Below the pieces are notes generated by a model. The model had not been told where the DNA came from, searched no databases, and saw nothing but the letters and a program-made list of their open reading frames with translations. 64,000 nucleotides of DNA from Chitinophaga eiseniae (GTDB lineage: Bacteria > Bacteroidota > Bacteroidia > Chitinophagales > Chitinophagaceae): positions 1,426,001-1,490,000 of the forward strand of contig NZ_JABAHZ010000002.1 of the NCBI RefSeq assembly GCF_012641265.1, given 5' to 3'. Numbering within the stretch: the stretch's first letter is position 1; the number at the start of each line of letters is the position of its first letter. This document shows positions 46,233 to 55,464 of this stretch, piece after piece. Both the position numbers and the translations under genes were made by a program.

Positions 46233-47741
46233 ATGAAACTTTATTCCAGAAATACTGCTATGGCCATGGCATGGATGGCTATTCCATGCATCGCTGCCGC
46301 ACAGCAGATTAACCAAAAGAAAGTGGATAGCCTCGTAGCAGTAATCAGTAAACAGCCTGATAATATTGCTGCAATAGATGAATTTAATACCTCACTGGGT
46401 CGTGATACCACTATCCGGCTGAGTCATTATAAAACCTGGATGAAAAAGTATCCTAAGTCCGCTGGCATCTACTACGGTATTGGTACGTTATACACCCACC
46501 AGGAAAGCCCGGCTGCACGTCCCTATTTGTTAAAGGCAGTATCCATCAATCCTAAATTATCAGCCGCTTATGCTGAACTGGCCATTGATGCAGAAAGATG
46601 GGGAGAGTTCGATCAATCAGCCGAATTTCAGCGGAAAGCTTATGAAACCAGCCCGGATAGCCCGGATTACCTGTTTAGCTACATGTACAATTTTGAAACT
46701 AAGGATCCGGCCAAGTATGAGGCGCTGTTGAAAGAATTGAGAACCAAATTCCCTGAGAGTGACCGGGGGGCACAGGCGCTTTACTGGAAAGCTTTACGCA
46801 CGGTAAATCGTGATCAAAAGCTGGCCATCTACGAAGATATGCGGCAGCATTATCCGATCGGTAAGTCATCCTGGGGAACCTACGGCATGAATGACTACTT
46901 TGATGCCCTGCTGGCAGATGACCCGGGAAAAGCGGCGGTGCTGGCGGGAGAGCTGGCTGCCACACCCGGCATTGAAGCATCCACAAAGGAAGAATTTATA
47001 AAGAATAAATTAATGGCTGAACAGCTGATGAAGGTCGACGAATTGCTGAAAGCTGGCAATACTGAAGCAGCAACAACGCTACTAAAGGATGTAAAAGCCA
47101 AACGCTGGGGAGTAACCATCAGTATTGTAGCATTAGCCAAAGCCAGGGTAGCGGCGGCTGTAAGTCCGCAGCAAGGGTATGATACGCTGATGAAGTACTA
47201 CCTCAAAGAACCTGCGCGTGCCATGAAAGAGCCTTTGTACAGCTACGGGCGCCAGGCTGGCAAAACGAACGAAGCTATCGAAAATGACATCAAATCCAGG
47301 TTGCTGAATAGCTCCAAACCTGCTATTTTCTCCTTCGATGCCTATATGGAACCGGGTAAGAAAACCATGCAGAGTTATAAAGGTAAAGTGGTGCTGCTTA
47401 CCTTCTGGTTCCCGGGTTGCGGACCATGCCGGGGCGAATTTCCACACTTCGAAGAGGTACTGAAACATTTCGATAGGAACAATGTTAACTATGTAGGGGT
47501 AAATATCATGGCAGAACAGGATGAATATGTCATTCCGTTTGTAAAATCCAGCAAGTACACTTTTACACCGTTGAAAGACAAGGAGGCCAATCGTACGAAT
47601 CTGCCGGTAAGAGGGGCGCCCAGCAACTTCTTAATAGATCAGGAAGGAAGGATTATATTCTCCGGTTTTATGATTCAAACCCCGGAAGCACAGCTGATGC
47701 TGCAGGATATGATTAACCTGTTATTAGATAAAAAAGCATAA
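46233..47741 (+). CDS. TPR-repeat protein with C-terminal TlpA-like thioredoxin domain
   Basis: A 502-residue exported protein (signal peptide ending AIPCIAAAQ). Residues about 20-340 are helical repeats of TPR type (GIYYGIGTLYTHQESPAARPYLLKAVSI and similar). The last 140 residues are a thioredoxin fold of the TlpA/ResA type: KVVLLTFWFPGCGPCRGEFPHFEEVL with the redox pair C396-G-P-C399, and RGAPSNFLIDQEGRI with the cis-proline. It is third in the susC-susD operon, 37 bp after susD. Its role is probably thiol reduction or quality control of a periplasmic client linked to the locus, which is inference. Confidence 0.9.
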   Translation: MKLYSRNTAMAMAWMAIPCIAAAQQINQKKVDSLVAVISKQPDNIAAIDEFNTSLGRDTTIRLSHYKTWMKKYPKSAGIYYGIGTLYTHQESPAARPYLLKAVSINPKLSAAYAELAIDAERWGEFDQSAEFQRKAYETSPDSPDYLFSYMYNFETKDPAKYEALLKELRTKFPESDRGAQALYWKALRTVNRDQKLAIYEDMRQHYPIGKSSWGTYGMNDYFDALLADDPGKAAVLAGELAATPGIEASTKEEFIKNKLMAEQLMKVDELLKAGNTEAATTLLKDVKAKRWGVTISIVALAKARVAAAVSPQQGYDTLMKYYLKEPARAMKEPLYSYGRQAGKTNEAIENDIKSRLLNSSKPAIFSFDAYMEPGKKTMQSYKGKVVLLTFWFPGCGPCRGEFPHFEEVLKHFDRNNVNYVGVNIMAEQDEYVIPFVKSSKYTFTPLKDKEANRTNLPVRGAPSNFLIDQEGRIIFSGFMIQTPEAQLMLQDMINLLLDKKA

Positions 47742-47766
47742 GTAGTCATCAACAAACGAAAAATAA

Positions 47767-47796
47767 AAAAGGAGCCAACGTCAATTGGCTCCTTTT
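47767..47796. terminator. Bidirectional terminator at the end of locus C
   Basis: A perfect 12-bp stem, AAAAGGAGCCAA (47767-47778) with TTGGCTCCTTTT (47785-47796), lies around a 6-nt loop between convergent genes. Confidence 0.92.
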
Positions 47797-47802
47797 GATA
47801 TT

Positions 47803-48264
47803 TTAATGATGATGGTGATCAGCATGATCGTGATGATGGTCATCCGGCTTTAACTGCGCCGTGCTGTCATCATAATATACAAAGAAGTATAAATAAATGG
47901 CCCTCGATAATCGCATCAGCCAGGGCTGGATAAGCACCAGCAATACGCCATTTACACCCAGCCAGATAAAAATACTGTTATCCCTCCAGGTAAGACCGAA
48001 GAAAAGCCAAAACCAGATTAAGTTAAACACGCTGAATGCCACCGATAATGCGTAGCTCACATAGCCTGTACCAAACCAGAAACCTGTTTCCAACTCATAC
48101 TTCTGTCCACATACCGGGCAGTTATCGTACATGTTAAAGATCTTCGAAAACTTAAAGTGAAAGGGATTCTGATCTCTGAACATATGTCCTTTCCTGCATC
48201 TGGGGCACTTCATGGTCAGCATGCTGACAAAATAGTTGGGCCGCCCGGGCTGTTGTGTACTCAT
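47803..48264 (-). CDS. DUF983 membrane protein with zinc-ribbon cysteines
   Basis: A 153-residue protein. The N-terminal part has two CxxC pairs (CPRCRKGHMF at 19-28 and CPVCGQKYE near 49-57) as expected for the DUF983 zinc ribbon. Two or three membrane helices follow (VSYALSVAFSVFNLIWFWLFF, WLGVNGVLLVLIQPWLM). The C terminus is a dense His tail (DDHHHDHADHHHH). Function of DUF983 is not established. The gene is convergent with locus C and 30 bp from the ABC exporter stop-side neighbour. Confidence 0.88.
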   Translation of the reverse strand: MSTQQPGRPNYFVSMLTMKCPRCRKGHMFRDQNPFHFKFSKIFNMYDNCPVCGQKYELETGFWFGTGYVSYALSVAFSVFNLIWFWLFFGLTWRDNSIFIWLGVNGVLLVLIQPWLMRLSRAIYLYFFVYYDDSTAQLKPDDHHHDHADHHHH

Positions 48265-48294
48265 ACCGCAAAAATAACCATTTATTTTAAACTG

Positions 48295-50073
48295 TTATAC
48301 TGCAGCGGTTTTACGTTCGCCGATCTGTTGCCTCCACATGGCGTAATACAGGCCCTTTTCTGCTACCAGGTCCTCATGCTTACCCGATTCTACGATCTGG
48401 CCTTTTTCCAGTACATAAATGCGGTCCGCATGCATGATGGTACTCAAACGGTGCGCAATCATCACTGTTATATGTTGTTTGCTGGCGGTGATCTCCCTCA
48501 CCGTAGTCGTAATTTCTTCTTCTGTAATGGAATCCAGCGCGGAGGTAGCCTCGTCAAATACCATCAGCCGCGGGTTGCGCAGCAACGCCCTGGCAATGGA
48601 TAAACGCTGTTTCTCTCCACCGGAAATTTTAATACCACCTTCCCCGATCACTGTTTCCAGGCCCTTGTCGGCCCTTGCCAGCAACGAATAACAGGAAGCC
48701 TTGTCCAGTGCTTCCATCACTGCCGCATCGCTGGCTCCCGGGTTTACAAATAACAGGTTTTCTTTGATGGTGCCGGCAAATAACTGCGTATCCTGGGTTA
48801 CAAACCCTACCTGGTGACGCAGGTCTTCCATGTCCACCTCATTGGCATCTATGCCATTGTAGTAAATATGTCCTTCATTAGGTTTGTACAACCCTACCAA
48901 CAGCTTTACCAGCGTGGTTTTACCCGATCCGGAAGGCCCTACAAAGGCAATGGTTTCCCCTACTTTTACAGAGAAATTTACATGATCCAACGCTTTGGAA
49001 GCAGCGGTAAGATGTTTAAACCCTACCTGCTTAAAGTGCAGTTCATCAATACCATTCACGGTAATCGGATTGGCAGGCATTTCTTCTACCGGCGTATTTA
49101 AAATACTTTCAAAGTTCAGCAGCGATACCTGCGCCTCCCGGTAGTTGAGAATGATATTGCCCAACTCCTGTAATGGCCCGAAAATAAAGAAGGAATAAAG
49201 CTGCAAGGTCATCAGCTGACCAATACTTACGGTGTCGCGGTAAATGTAAAACAACAGCAAAAACAAAATGGAGGAACGCATCAGGTTCACAAAAGTACCC
49301 TGTACAAAGCTGATACTGCGAATACTCCGCACTTTTTTTAATTCCAGCATCAGGATTTTCAGGGTAGTAGAATTTAAACGCCTGATTTCCTGCTGGGTGA
49401 GTCCCAAACTCTTTACCAGCTCTATATTACGGAGCGATTCAGTAGTAGAACCCGCCAGTGCGGTAGTTTCTTTTACAATGGTTTTCTGGATCACCTTAAT
49501 TTTCCTGCTCAATACACTCATCAACACGGTCAGTAAAATACAGCCGGTGAGGTATACAAAGGGGAGCGTCCAGTGCACCGCTGTAGCATACACCATCACA
49601 AACAGAACACCAATCAGCGATACAAAGAGCACGTTTACAAAAGCAGTGATAAACTTTTCGCAGTCTATCCGTACTTTTTGCAAAATAGCCAGTGTTTCCC
49701 CGCTGCGCTGGTCTTCAAATTGCTGGTACGGCAACCGGAGTGAGTGCCTCAACCCGTCGGTATATACCTGCGCACCAAATTTTTGCACAATTACATTCAC
49801 AAAATAATCCTGGAATGCTTTGGCAATCCTGGATACCATGGCTACGCCAATGGCTGCTGATACCAGGAGTAATACGCCCCATAAATAGTCGTTTTCAGGC
49901 CTGAAAATACTTCCTCCCTTTACGGTTACCTTGGGATGAGAAGCAAACCTGTCGATAATCCACCCAAAAATCATGGGGTCCATCAGTGAGAAAAGTTGGT
50001 TAATACTGGCTAAAGCCATGGCTAATACGACCAACCATTTATATCTCTTTAAATAATGCAATAATAGTTTCAT
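48295..50073 (-). CDS. MsbA/MDR-like ABC exporter, fused permease and ATPase
   Basis: Start placed at ATG 50073 (592 residues), where the sequence MKLLLHYLKRYKW begins; a longer frame adds an unlikely Cys-rich leader. Six transmembrane helices occupy residues 1-320, then an ATPase domain with Walker A GPSGSGKTT, Q-loop VGFVTQDTQLF, signature ISGGEKQRLSIARA, Walker B LMVFDEATSALD and the H-loop IAHRLST. These half-transporters act as dimers exporting lipids, peptides or drugs; the substrate is not readable. It is divergent from the EF-G paralogue across 150 bp. Confidence 0.93.
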   Translation of the reverse strand: MKLLLHYLKRYKWLVVLAMALASINQLFSLMDPMIFGWIIDRFASHPKVTVKGGSIFRPENDYLWGVLLLVSAAIGVAMVSRIAKAFQDYFVNVIVQKFGAQVYTDGLRHSLRLPYQQFEDQRSGETLAILQKVRIDCEKFITAFVNVLFVSLIGVLFVMVYATAVHWTLPFVYLTGCILLTVLMSVLSRKIKVIQKTIVKETTALAGSTTESLRNIELVKSLGLTQQEIRRLNSTTLKILMLELKKVRSIRSISFVQGTFVNLMRSSILFLLLFYIYRDTVSIGQLMTLQLYSFFIFGPLQELGNIILNYREAQVSLLNFESILNTPVEEMPANPITVNGIDELHFKQVGFKHLTAASKALDHVNFSVKVGETIAFVGPSGSGKTTLVKLLVGLYKPNEGHIYYNGIDANEVDMEDLRHQVGFVTQDTQLFAGTIKENLLFVNPGASDAAVMEALDKASCYSLLARADKGLETVIGEGGIKISGGEKQRLSIARALLRNPRLMVFDEATSALDSITEEEITTTVREITASKQHITVMIAHRLSTIMHADRIYVLEKGQIVESGKHEDLVAEKGLYYAMWRQQIGERKTAAV

Positions 50074-50223
50074 ATGTCCAATTTCCTGAGCTGCAAAGGT
50101 ACTGCATGTTGTCACATATGTGCGGAAAGTTGTGTGCGTTTTTGGTCAAAAAATGTTAACTTAATAGTAAGTTCTTTTCTACAGGCATTGGCGGTTATTT
50201 TTTACCTGAATAAATCTCCACAT

Positions 50224-52350
50224 ATGAAAGCGTATGATGAAAAACATATCAAAAACATCGTACTGTTAGGTGCACCCAAAAGCGGCAAAACAACCCTCGC
50301 TGAAACCATGTTATTCGAAGCCGGCATCATCAGTAAACGCGGTAGTATTGAAGAAAATAATACTATCTCCGACTACCACGAGATAGAGCATGAACGCGGT
50401 AACTCCGTATATGCCACCCTGTTACACACGGAATGGAAAGATTATAAGATCAACATTATGGATACCCCTGGCCTGGAAGACTTCATTGGAGAAGTGATTG
50501 CCGCCATCCGGGTATCCGATACCGCCGTGCTGCTGCTCAATGCCCAATATGGCGTGGAAGTAGGTACCGAAATGGTATGGGACTATGTGGATAAGTACCG
50601 TAAACCCACGATTATCGCGGTCAACCAGCTCGACGCTGAACTGGCCAATTTTAATAAAGCCGTAGAAGACGCTGTACAGGCATTTGGATCGTCCGTTACC
50701 GTTATGCAATACCCGGTAAACCAGGGCCCTGGCTTCAATGCCATTATCGATCTCCTGAAAATGACCATGTACCGCTTTCCCGAAAATGGAGGTAAACCCG
50801 AAAAGCTCCCCATCCCCGACAGCGAAAAAGAACGCGCCGAAAAAATGCACAACGAACTGGTGGAAAAAGCAGCGGAAAATGATGATACCCTTATGGAACA
50901 ATATTTTGAGAAAGGCAATCTGGATGAAGATGAACTTCGCAAAGGCCTCAAAATAGGCATGCTCCGCCACCAGGTGTTTCCCCTGTTTTGCCTGTCGGCA
51001 AAGAAAAACATGGGCAGTGGCCGCCTGATGGGCTTCATCGACAATGTAGCCCCCTCCGCCATGGAAATGCCCGACGAGGTGACCACCGATGGCAAAGCCG
51101 TTCCCTGCGATCCTGCCCGCCCTACCGCCTTATTCGTATTCAAAACACTTCAGGAGCCTCACATTGGGAGGCTCACTTATTTTAAGGTAATGTCGGGAGA
51201 AGTAAAAAGTGGTATGGAGCTGATCAACGAACAAGGCAACACCACAGAGCGTATCAGCCAGCTCTTTATTGCCGACGGTAAAAACCGCAACAATATTGAA
51301 CGGCTGCAGGCGGGCGACATTGGTTGCACCCTTAAAATGAAAAATACCCTGACCAATCATACCCTGGCGGAAAAGAGTTTCGGGGGCCAGATAGTTCCTA
51401 TCGACTTCCCAGCGCCTAAGGTACGGGTAGCCATCGAGGCGCAGAATAAAGCCGACGATGAAAAGCTCAGCGAAGTGCTGGCCGAAATTCATATGGAAGA
51501 CCCCACCCTGGTAGTAGAATTCAACCGGGAACTGAAACAGGTGATCCTTCACGGTCAGGGCGAACTGCACCTGCTCGTTACCAAATGGCGGCTGGAAAAC
51601 ATTTATAAAATGCCGGTAGTTTTCCACGCAGCCAAAATCCCGTACCGCGAAACCATCCAGAAGCCGGCACAGGCCTCCTATCGCCATAAAAAACAATCCG
51701 GCGGCGCCGGCCAATTCGGGGAAGTATTCCTTAAAATTGAACCCTGGTACGAAGGAATGCCTCCCTATAAAGAACATTCCGTACGGGAAACGGAAGAAAT
51801 AGCCCTTTCCTGGGGAGGAAAACTGGTATTCAACAACTGCATCGTAGGAGGCGCCATCGACAGCCGCTTCCTACCCTCCATCCTGAAAGGCGTCATGGAA
51901 AAAATGCAGGAAGGACCGCTAACAGGGTCCTATGTTCGCGATATACGGGTAAGCGTATACGATGGTAAAATGCACCCGGTAGACAGCAACGATATTTCCT
52001 TCAAAATAGCCGGCATGATGGCCTTCCGCGAAGCCTTCCACCATGCCGCCCCCCAGCTGCTGGAGCCGGTATTTGAACTCGAAGCTACCGCCCCTGATGT
52101 AATGATGGGCGATATTATGAGCGAACTGCAAAGCCATCGCAGCATCATAACAGGCATGGATACACTGAATGGATACCAGGTCATTAAAGCCCGTACGCCA
52201 CAGGCCGAAATAGATAAGCTGTTTGCCGCCCTGCGCAATGTTACACAAGGCAAGGCAAAGCTCCGGTCACACTTCGCAGAATATGCCCCCGTACCGGCTG
52301 AATTACAGAAAAAACTGAGCGAAAACTATAAGGAAGAACTGAATATTTAG
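50224..52350 (+). CDS. EF-G paralogue with degenerate GTPase site (EF-G2 type)
   Basis: From ATG 50224 it has 708 residues, full length, with all five EF-G domains (for example SGGAGQFGEVFLKIEP in domain IV). The GTPase site departs from translation EF-G: G1 is GAPKSGKTT (16-24) where canonical EF-G has GHIDAGKTT; switch I reads HERGNSV instead of ERGITI; the switch II His of DTPGH is Leu84 (DTPGLEDF); G4 is NQLD, not NKxD. A Bacteroides paralogue called EF-G2 has been reported to translocate without GTP hydrolysis and to be important in starvation and gut colonisation. This protein fits that class, and equivalence is inferred. Confidence 0.88.
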   Translation: MKAYDEKHIKNIVLLGAPKSGKTTLAETMLFEAGIISKRGSIEENNTISDYHEIEHERGNSVYATLLHTEWKDYKINIMDTPGLEDFIGEVIAAIRVSDTAVLLLNAQYGVEVGTEMVWDYVDKYRKPTIIAVNQLDAELANFNKAVEDAVQAFGSSVTVMQYPVNQGPGFNAIIDLLKMTMYRFPENGGKPEKLPIPDSEKERAEKMHNELVEKAAENDDTLMEQYFEKGNLDEDELRKGLKIGMLRHQVFPLFCLSAKKNMGSGRLMGFIDNVAPSAMEMPDEVTTDGKAVPCDPARPTALFVFKTLQEPHIGRLTYFKVMSGEVKSGMELINEQGNTTERISQLFIADGKNRNNIERLQAGDIGCTLKMKNTLTNHTLAEKSFGGQIVPIDFPAPKVRVAIEAQNKADDEKLSEVLAEIHMEDPTLVVEFNRELKQVILHGQGELHLLVTKWRLENIYKMPVVFHAAKIPYRETIQKPAQASYRHKKQSGGAGQFGEVFLKIEPWYEGMPPYKEHSVRETEEIALSWGGKLVFNNCIVGGAIDSRFLPSILKGVMEKMQEGPLTGSYVRDIRVSVYDGKMHPVDSNDISFKIAGMMAFREAFHHAAPQLLEPVFELEATAPDVMMGDIMSELQSHRSIITGMDTLNGYQVIKARTPQAEIDKLFAALRNVTQGKAKLRSHFAEYAPVPAELQKKLSENYKEELNI

Positions 52351-52355
52351 CCCCG

Positions 52356-53894
52356 TTAGTTACCCCATCCTTCCCGGTCAAGGCTCCTGAACTGTATCGC
52401 TTCCGCCATATGCGCCGGCGTTACACTGTTGCTGCCTTCCAGGTCGGCAATCGTTCTGCTCACTTTCAGTATCCGGTCGTAAGCCCGTGCCGACAGCTTC
52501 AGTTGCTGCATAGCCCGCCCCAGCTGCTCCCGGCATTGCTCGCTGATCACACATACATCCGACAGCAACGAACTATGCATCTGGGCATTGCAATACACGC
52601 CTTCATAAGCGGCAAATCGCGCTGCCTGGACGGCTCTCGCGGCAATTACACGGTCACGTATATACGTACTTTTCTCTGCCCGGTGCGTGGAACTCAGGTC
52701 CGCAAATTTTACCGGCGTTACTTCTACATGCAAATCTATACGATCCAGCAAAGGTCCCGATACCTTATTCAGGTAGTCCTGTACCTGCCCCGATGCGCAA
52801 CTGCACTCTTTTTCAGGATGATTGAAATAACCGCAGGGGCAGGGATTCATGGAAGCAATCAGCATAAAGCTGGCGGGGAAATCAATGGCAGTACGTGCCC
52901 GGGAAATGGTTACCCTTCTTTCTTCCACGGGCTGCCGCAGCACTTCCAGCACTTTGCGCTTAAACTCCGGTAATTCATCCAGGAATAATACGCCGTTATG
53001 CGCCAGCGAAATTTCTCCGGGCTGGGGGATGCTGCCCCCGCCTACCAGCGCTGCATCGCTGATGGTATGGTGCGGCGACCGGAACGGGCGATGTATAATA
53101 AGCCCCGTATGCGCCGGCAGCTTTCCCGCTACAGAATGGATTTTAGTGGTTTCGAGTGCTTCCTGTAAGGTCAGCGGCGGAAGAATGGTAGGCAATCGTT
53201 TGGCCAGCATGGTTTTGCCGGCGCCCGGAGGGCCTATCAATATAGCATTATGCCCGCCGGCAGCGGCTATTTCCAATGCCCGTTTAATAGATTGCTGCCC
53301 TTTTACATCGCAGAAATCTACCTCGAAAACATCCTGGCTCCGGTAAAAATCATCTTGCTCAGGTAATACCGGCGATAGGCTTCCAGGTGTGGTGAGTAGC
53401 TGTATGGCTTCTGCAATGTGCGAAATACCATATATCTGTAGCCCACGTACCATGGCGGCTTCCCGGGCATTCTGCCGGGGGAGTATGCAGCCCTGGAAAC
53501 CATCCTGCTGCGCCTGTATCGCCATCGGCAACGCGCCTTTGATAGGCTGGATGGTGCCATCGAGCGATAACTCGCCCATCATCAGGAACCGGTCCAGCTG
53601 TTCGGCAGGTAACTGCCCCGAAGCGGCCATAATGCCGGCCGCAATGGGCAAATCGTAGGCGGCGCCGGCCTTGCGGATATCTGCCGGCGCCATATTCACT
53701 ACCGTGCGGGTACGGGGCATACGTAGCCCCATACACTGAATGGTCGACTCAATACGCCGCTCACTCTCTTTAACGGCATTATCCGGTAGCCCAACGATAA
53801 ATAATTTATTTCCCTGTGAGGATACATTTACCTCTATGGTAATGGTGATGGCATTCACTCCCTGAATGGCGCTGCCAAAGGTTTTAACAATCAT
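52356..53894 (-). CDS. comM: YifB/ComM-family Mg-chelatase-like AAA+ ATPase
   Basis: A 512-residue protein with the complete family layout: an N-terminal Lon-protease-like ChlI domain (FIVGLPDNAVKESERRI, NMAPADIRKAGAAYDLPIA, FLMMGELSLDGTI), a Mg-chelatase AAA+ core with Walker A IGPPGAGKTML and Walker B GVLFLDELPEF, a CPCGYFNH cysteine segment, and a C-terminal helical domain (LSARAYDRILKVSRTIADL). ComM in other bacteria is a hexameric helicase that drives branch migration during natural transformation. It converges on the EF-G gene with only 5 bp between stops. Confidence 0.92.
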   Translation of the reverse strand: MIVKTFGSAIQGVNAITITIEVNVSSQGNKLFIVGLPDNAVKESERRIESTIQCMGLRMPRTRTVVNMAPADIRKAGAAYDLPIAAGIMAASGQLPAEQLDRFLMMGELSLDGTIQPIKGALPMAIQAQQDGFQGCILPRQNAREAAMVRGLQIYGISHIAEAIQLLTTPGSLSPVLPEQDDFYRSQDVFEVDFCDVKGQQSIKRALEIAAAGGHNAILIGPPGAGKTMLAKRLPTILPPLTLQEALETTKIHSVAGKLPAHTGLIIHRPFRSPHHTISDAALVGGGSIPQPGEISLAHNGVLFLDELPEFKRKVLEVLRQPVEERRVTISRARTAIDFPASFMLIASMNPCPCGYFNHPEKECSCASGQVQDYLNKVSGPLLDRIDLHVEVTPVKFADLSSTHRAEKSTYIRDRVIAARAVQAARFAAYEGVYCNAQMHSSLLSDVCVISEQCREQLGRAMQQLKLSARAYDRILKVSRTIADLEGSNSVTPAHMAEAIQFRSLDREGWGN

Positions 53895-53949
53895 ATGGAT
53901 ATTGGGTTAACAATGATTGCGAATATACAACTTTGGCAGCAACGGAAGC

Positions 53950-55278
53950 TTAACGGATTTGCGTCAGCAGCTCCAGTACTTTCTCTCTCTTCAGAATCAG
54001 GTAGCCGATCTTCTCTTTGGCAATACCATCTTTCAGCTGGTAAGTAAAATGCAGGTCATCATCAATAACGGTAGATTCAAAATACTTAAACTGGATACGC
54101 TGCTCCGATTGCAGGTCTTCTGCTATTTCGTACAGATGGGTGGATAAAATAAAAAGACAGTTCGTGCTCTGTAATAATCCCCGGATAACGGCCAGGGAAC
54201 AGTTCCGGGCATCTTCTACGTTGGTGCCTTTAAACATCTCATCAATTAATACCAGCCAGTTCTTTCCGTTGCTGATCTGCAGAATAGTATTTTTGATGCG
54301 CTGTACTTCGCTGTAGAAATAGCTCTCGCCCTTGAAAATATTATCTTGTACCTGTATGTTGCTGAAGATGCCGTGGAAGAAACTAAGCTCCATCTGCTGC
54401 GCCGGAACGCCCATCCCGATATGCGCCAGGAACACAGCTACCCCTACAGCCTTGATAAACGTGGTTTTACCAGCCATATTGGCGCCCGTCAGGAACATAA
54501 AATGCGAGGCTTCATCCAGCTGCACATCATAGGCTACCGGCTCATGTAAAATAATGTGATAGAGCTGCCTGGCTTTGATCACCGGGCGGCTGCTGGCCGA
54601 AAAACGGGGGAATTCCAATTTATAGTGCCGGATGGCCTTGGCCATGGCGTAAAAAGCATCGAGTTGCTGGTAGAGGGTCACCAGCTCCAGGATCACTTTT
54701 TTATGCCGTTTCCGGATATAATTATCATAACGGAGTATGCCGATAAAATTCAGGGTACCTTCTTCATCTGCTTTCAGGATTTCGTAAAAATCTTTTTTGC
54801 TCAACAGGTGCTGCGCCCTGTCCAGCAAGGTTTTTAAGATTTTAGGGGTATCATCGGCATTGAATACATTGATGAAGGAACGGAATCCTTTCAGCAGGTT
54901 TACCAGTTGGGTAAATGAAAATTTGATAAAGCCAAAGTCAGGTGCATACAGGGTTTTGTTGATCACCGCCTGTATATATAATCCCAATCCTTCGGTATTG
55001 GAAATAGGTTCAATCTGGGCTTCCATATAGTTTTCCACCACTACTACGGTACCATTGGAGATAATGGAAGGCCAGCTATTTTCCTTTTCCAGGATGTATT
55101 GCAGTGCCCTTTGCCTGTTTTCAATCGACTGGATGTCTTGTAGTGGGTTGCTGAACAGCTGCCGCAGGTACTCGCGGCCACCGGAAGTAGTGGTAAAATC
55201 GAGCCGGTGGAACAGGGAAAATTCTTCGTCGCGATTAAAAATAGACAGGTCGTAATAGGAGGTTTTGTCCAGTTGCAT
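53950..55278 (-). CDS. MutS-family ATPase (MutS core and ATPase, no N-terminal domain)
   Basis: Start at ATG 55278 gives 442 residues (a longer frame adds a hydrophobic Cys-rich leader and is rejected). It has the MutS lever/core helices (FSLFHRLDFTTTSGGREYLRQLF, then IENRQRALQYIL) and the ATPase: Walker A TGANMAGKTTF (265-273 for GANMAGKTT), Walker B LVLIDEMFKGTN near 342-351, and STHLYEIA. The mismatch-recognition domain and the Smr domain of MutS2 are both absent, so this is the short MutS-related group of Bacteroidota with unknown role. A large hairpin separates it from pyrC upstream. Confidence 0.88.
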   Translation of the reverse strand: MQLDKTSYYDLSIFNRDEEFSLFHRLDFTTTSGGREYLRQLFSNPLQDIQSIENRQRALQYILEKENSWPSIISNGTVVVVENYMEAQIEPISNTEGLGLYIQAVINKTLYAPDFGFIKFSFTQLVNLLKGFRSFINVFNADDTPKILKTLLDRAQHLLSKKDFYEILKADEEGTLNFIGILRYDNYIRKRHKKVILELVTLYQQLDAFYAMAKAIRHYKLEFPRFSASSRPVIKARQLYHIILHEPVAYDVQLDEASHFMFLTGANMAGKTTFIKAVGVAVFLAHIGMGVPAQQMELSFFHGIFSNIQVQDNIFKGESYFYSEVQRIKNTILQISNGKNWLVLIDEMFKGTNVEDARNCSLAVIRGLLQSTNCLFILSTHLYEIAEDLQSEQRIQFKYFESTVIDDDLHFTYQLKDGIAKEKIGYLILKREKVLELLTQIR

Positions 55279-55348
55279 GCAGCATCGTTTTAGTGAATAT
55301 ACGGTGGAAGATGCAAGGATAGAAAAATTCCATAACAAAGAAAAGCAG

Positions 55349-55455
55349 AAAGCATAAAGCGGAAAGCAAAAAGCTATTGAAGCGGATAATCATGGGTTTT
55401 AATACCCGCTGATATCATTCGCTTCAATAGCTTTTTGCTTTCCGCTTTATGCTTT
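55349..55455. repeat. 36-bp perfect inverted repeat built of AAAGCNN/GCTTTNN heptads
   Basis: Arms 55349-55384 and 55420-55455 are perfectly complementary over 36 bp, with a 35-nt loop that contains a small GGGT/ACCC hairpin. Each arm is largely a 7-bp periodic run (GCTTTNN on one strand, four or more copies). It starts 9 bp past the pyrC stop and, read on the minus strand, ends in T-rich sequence, so it can terminate pyrC transcription. Confidence 0.85.
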
Positions 55456-55464
55456 ACGCTCTTA

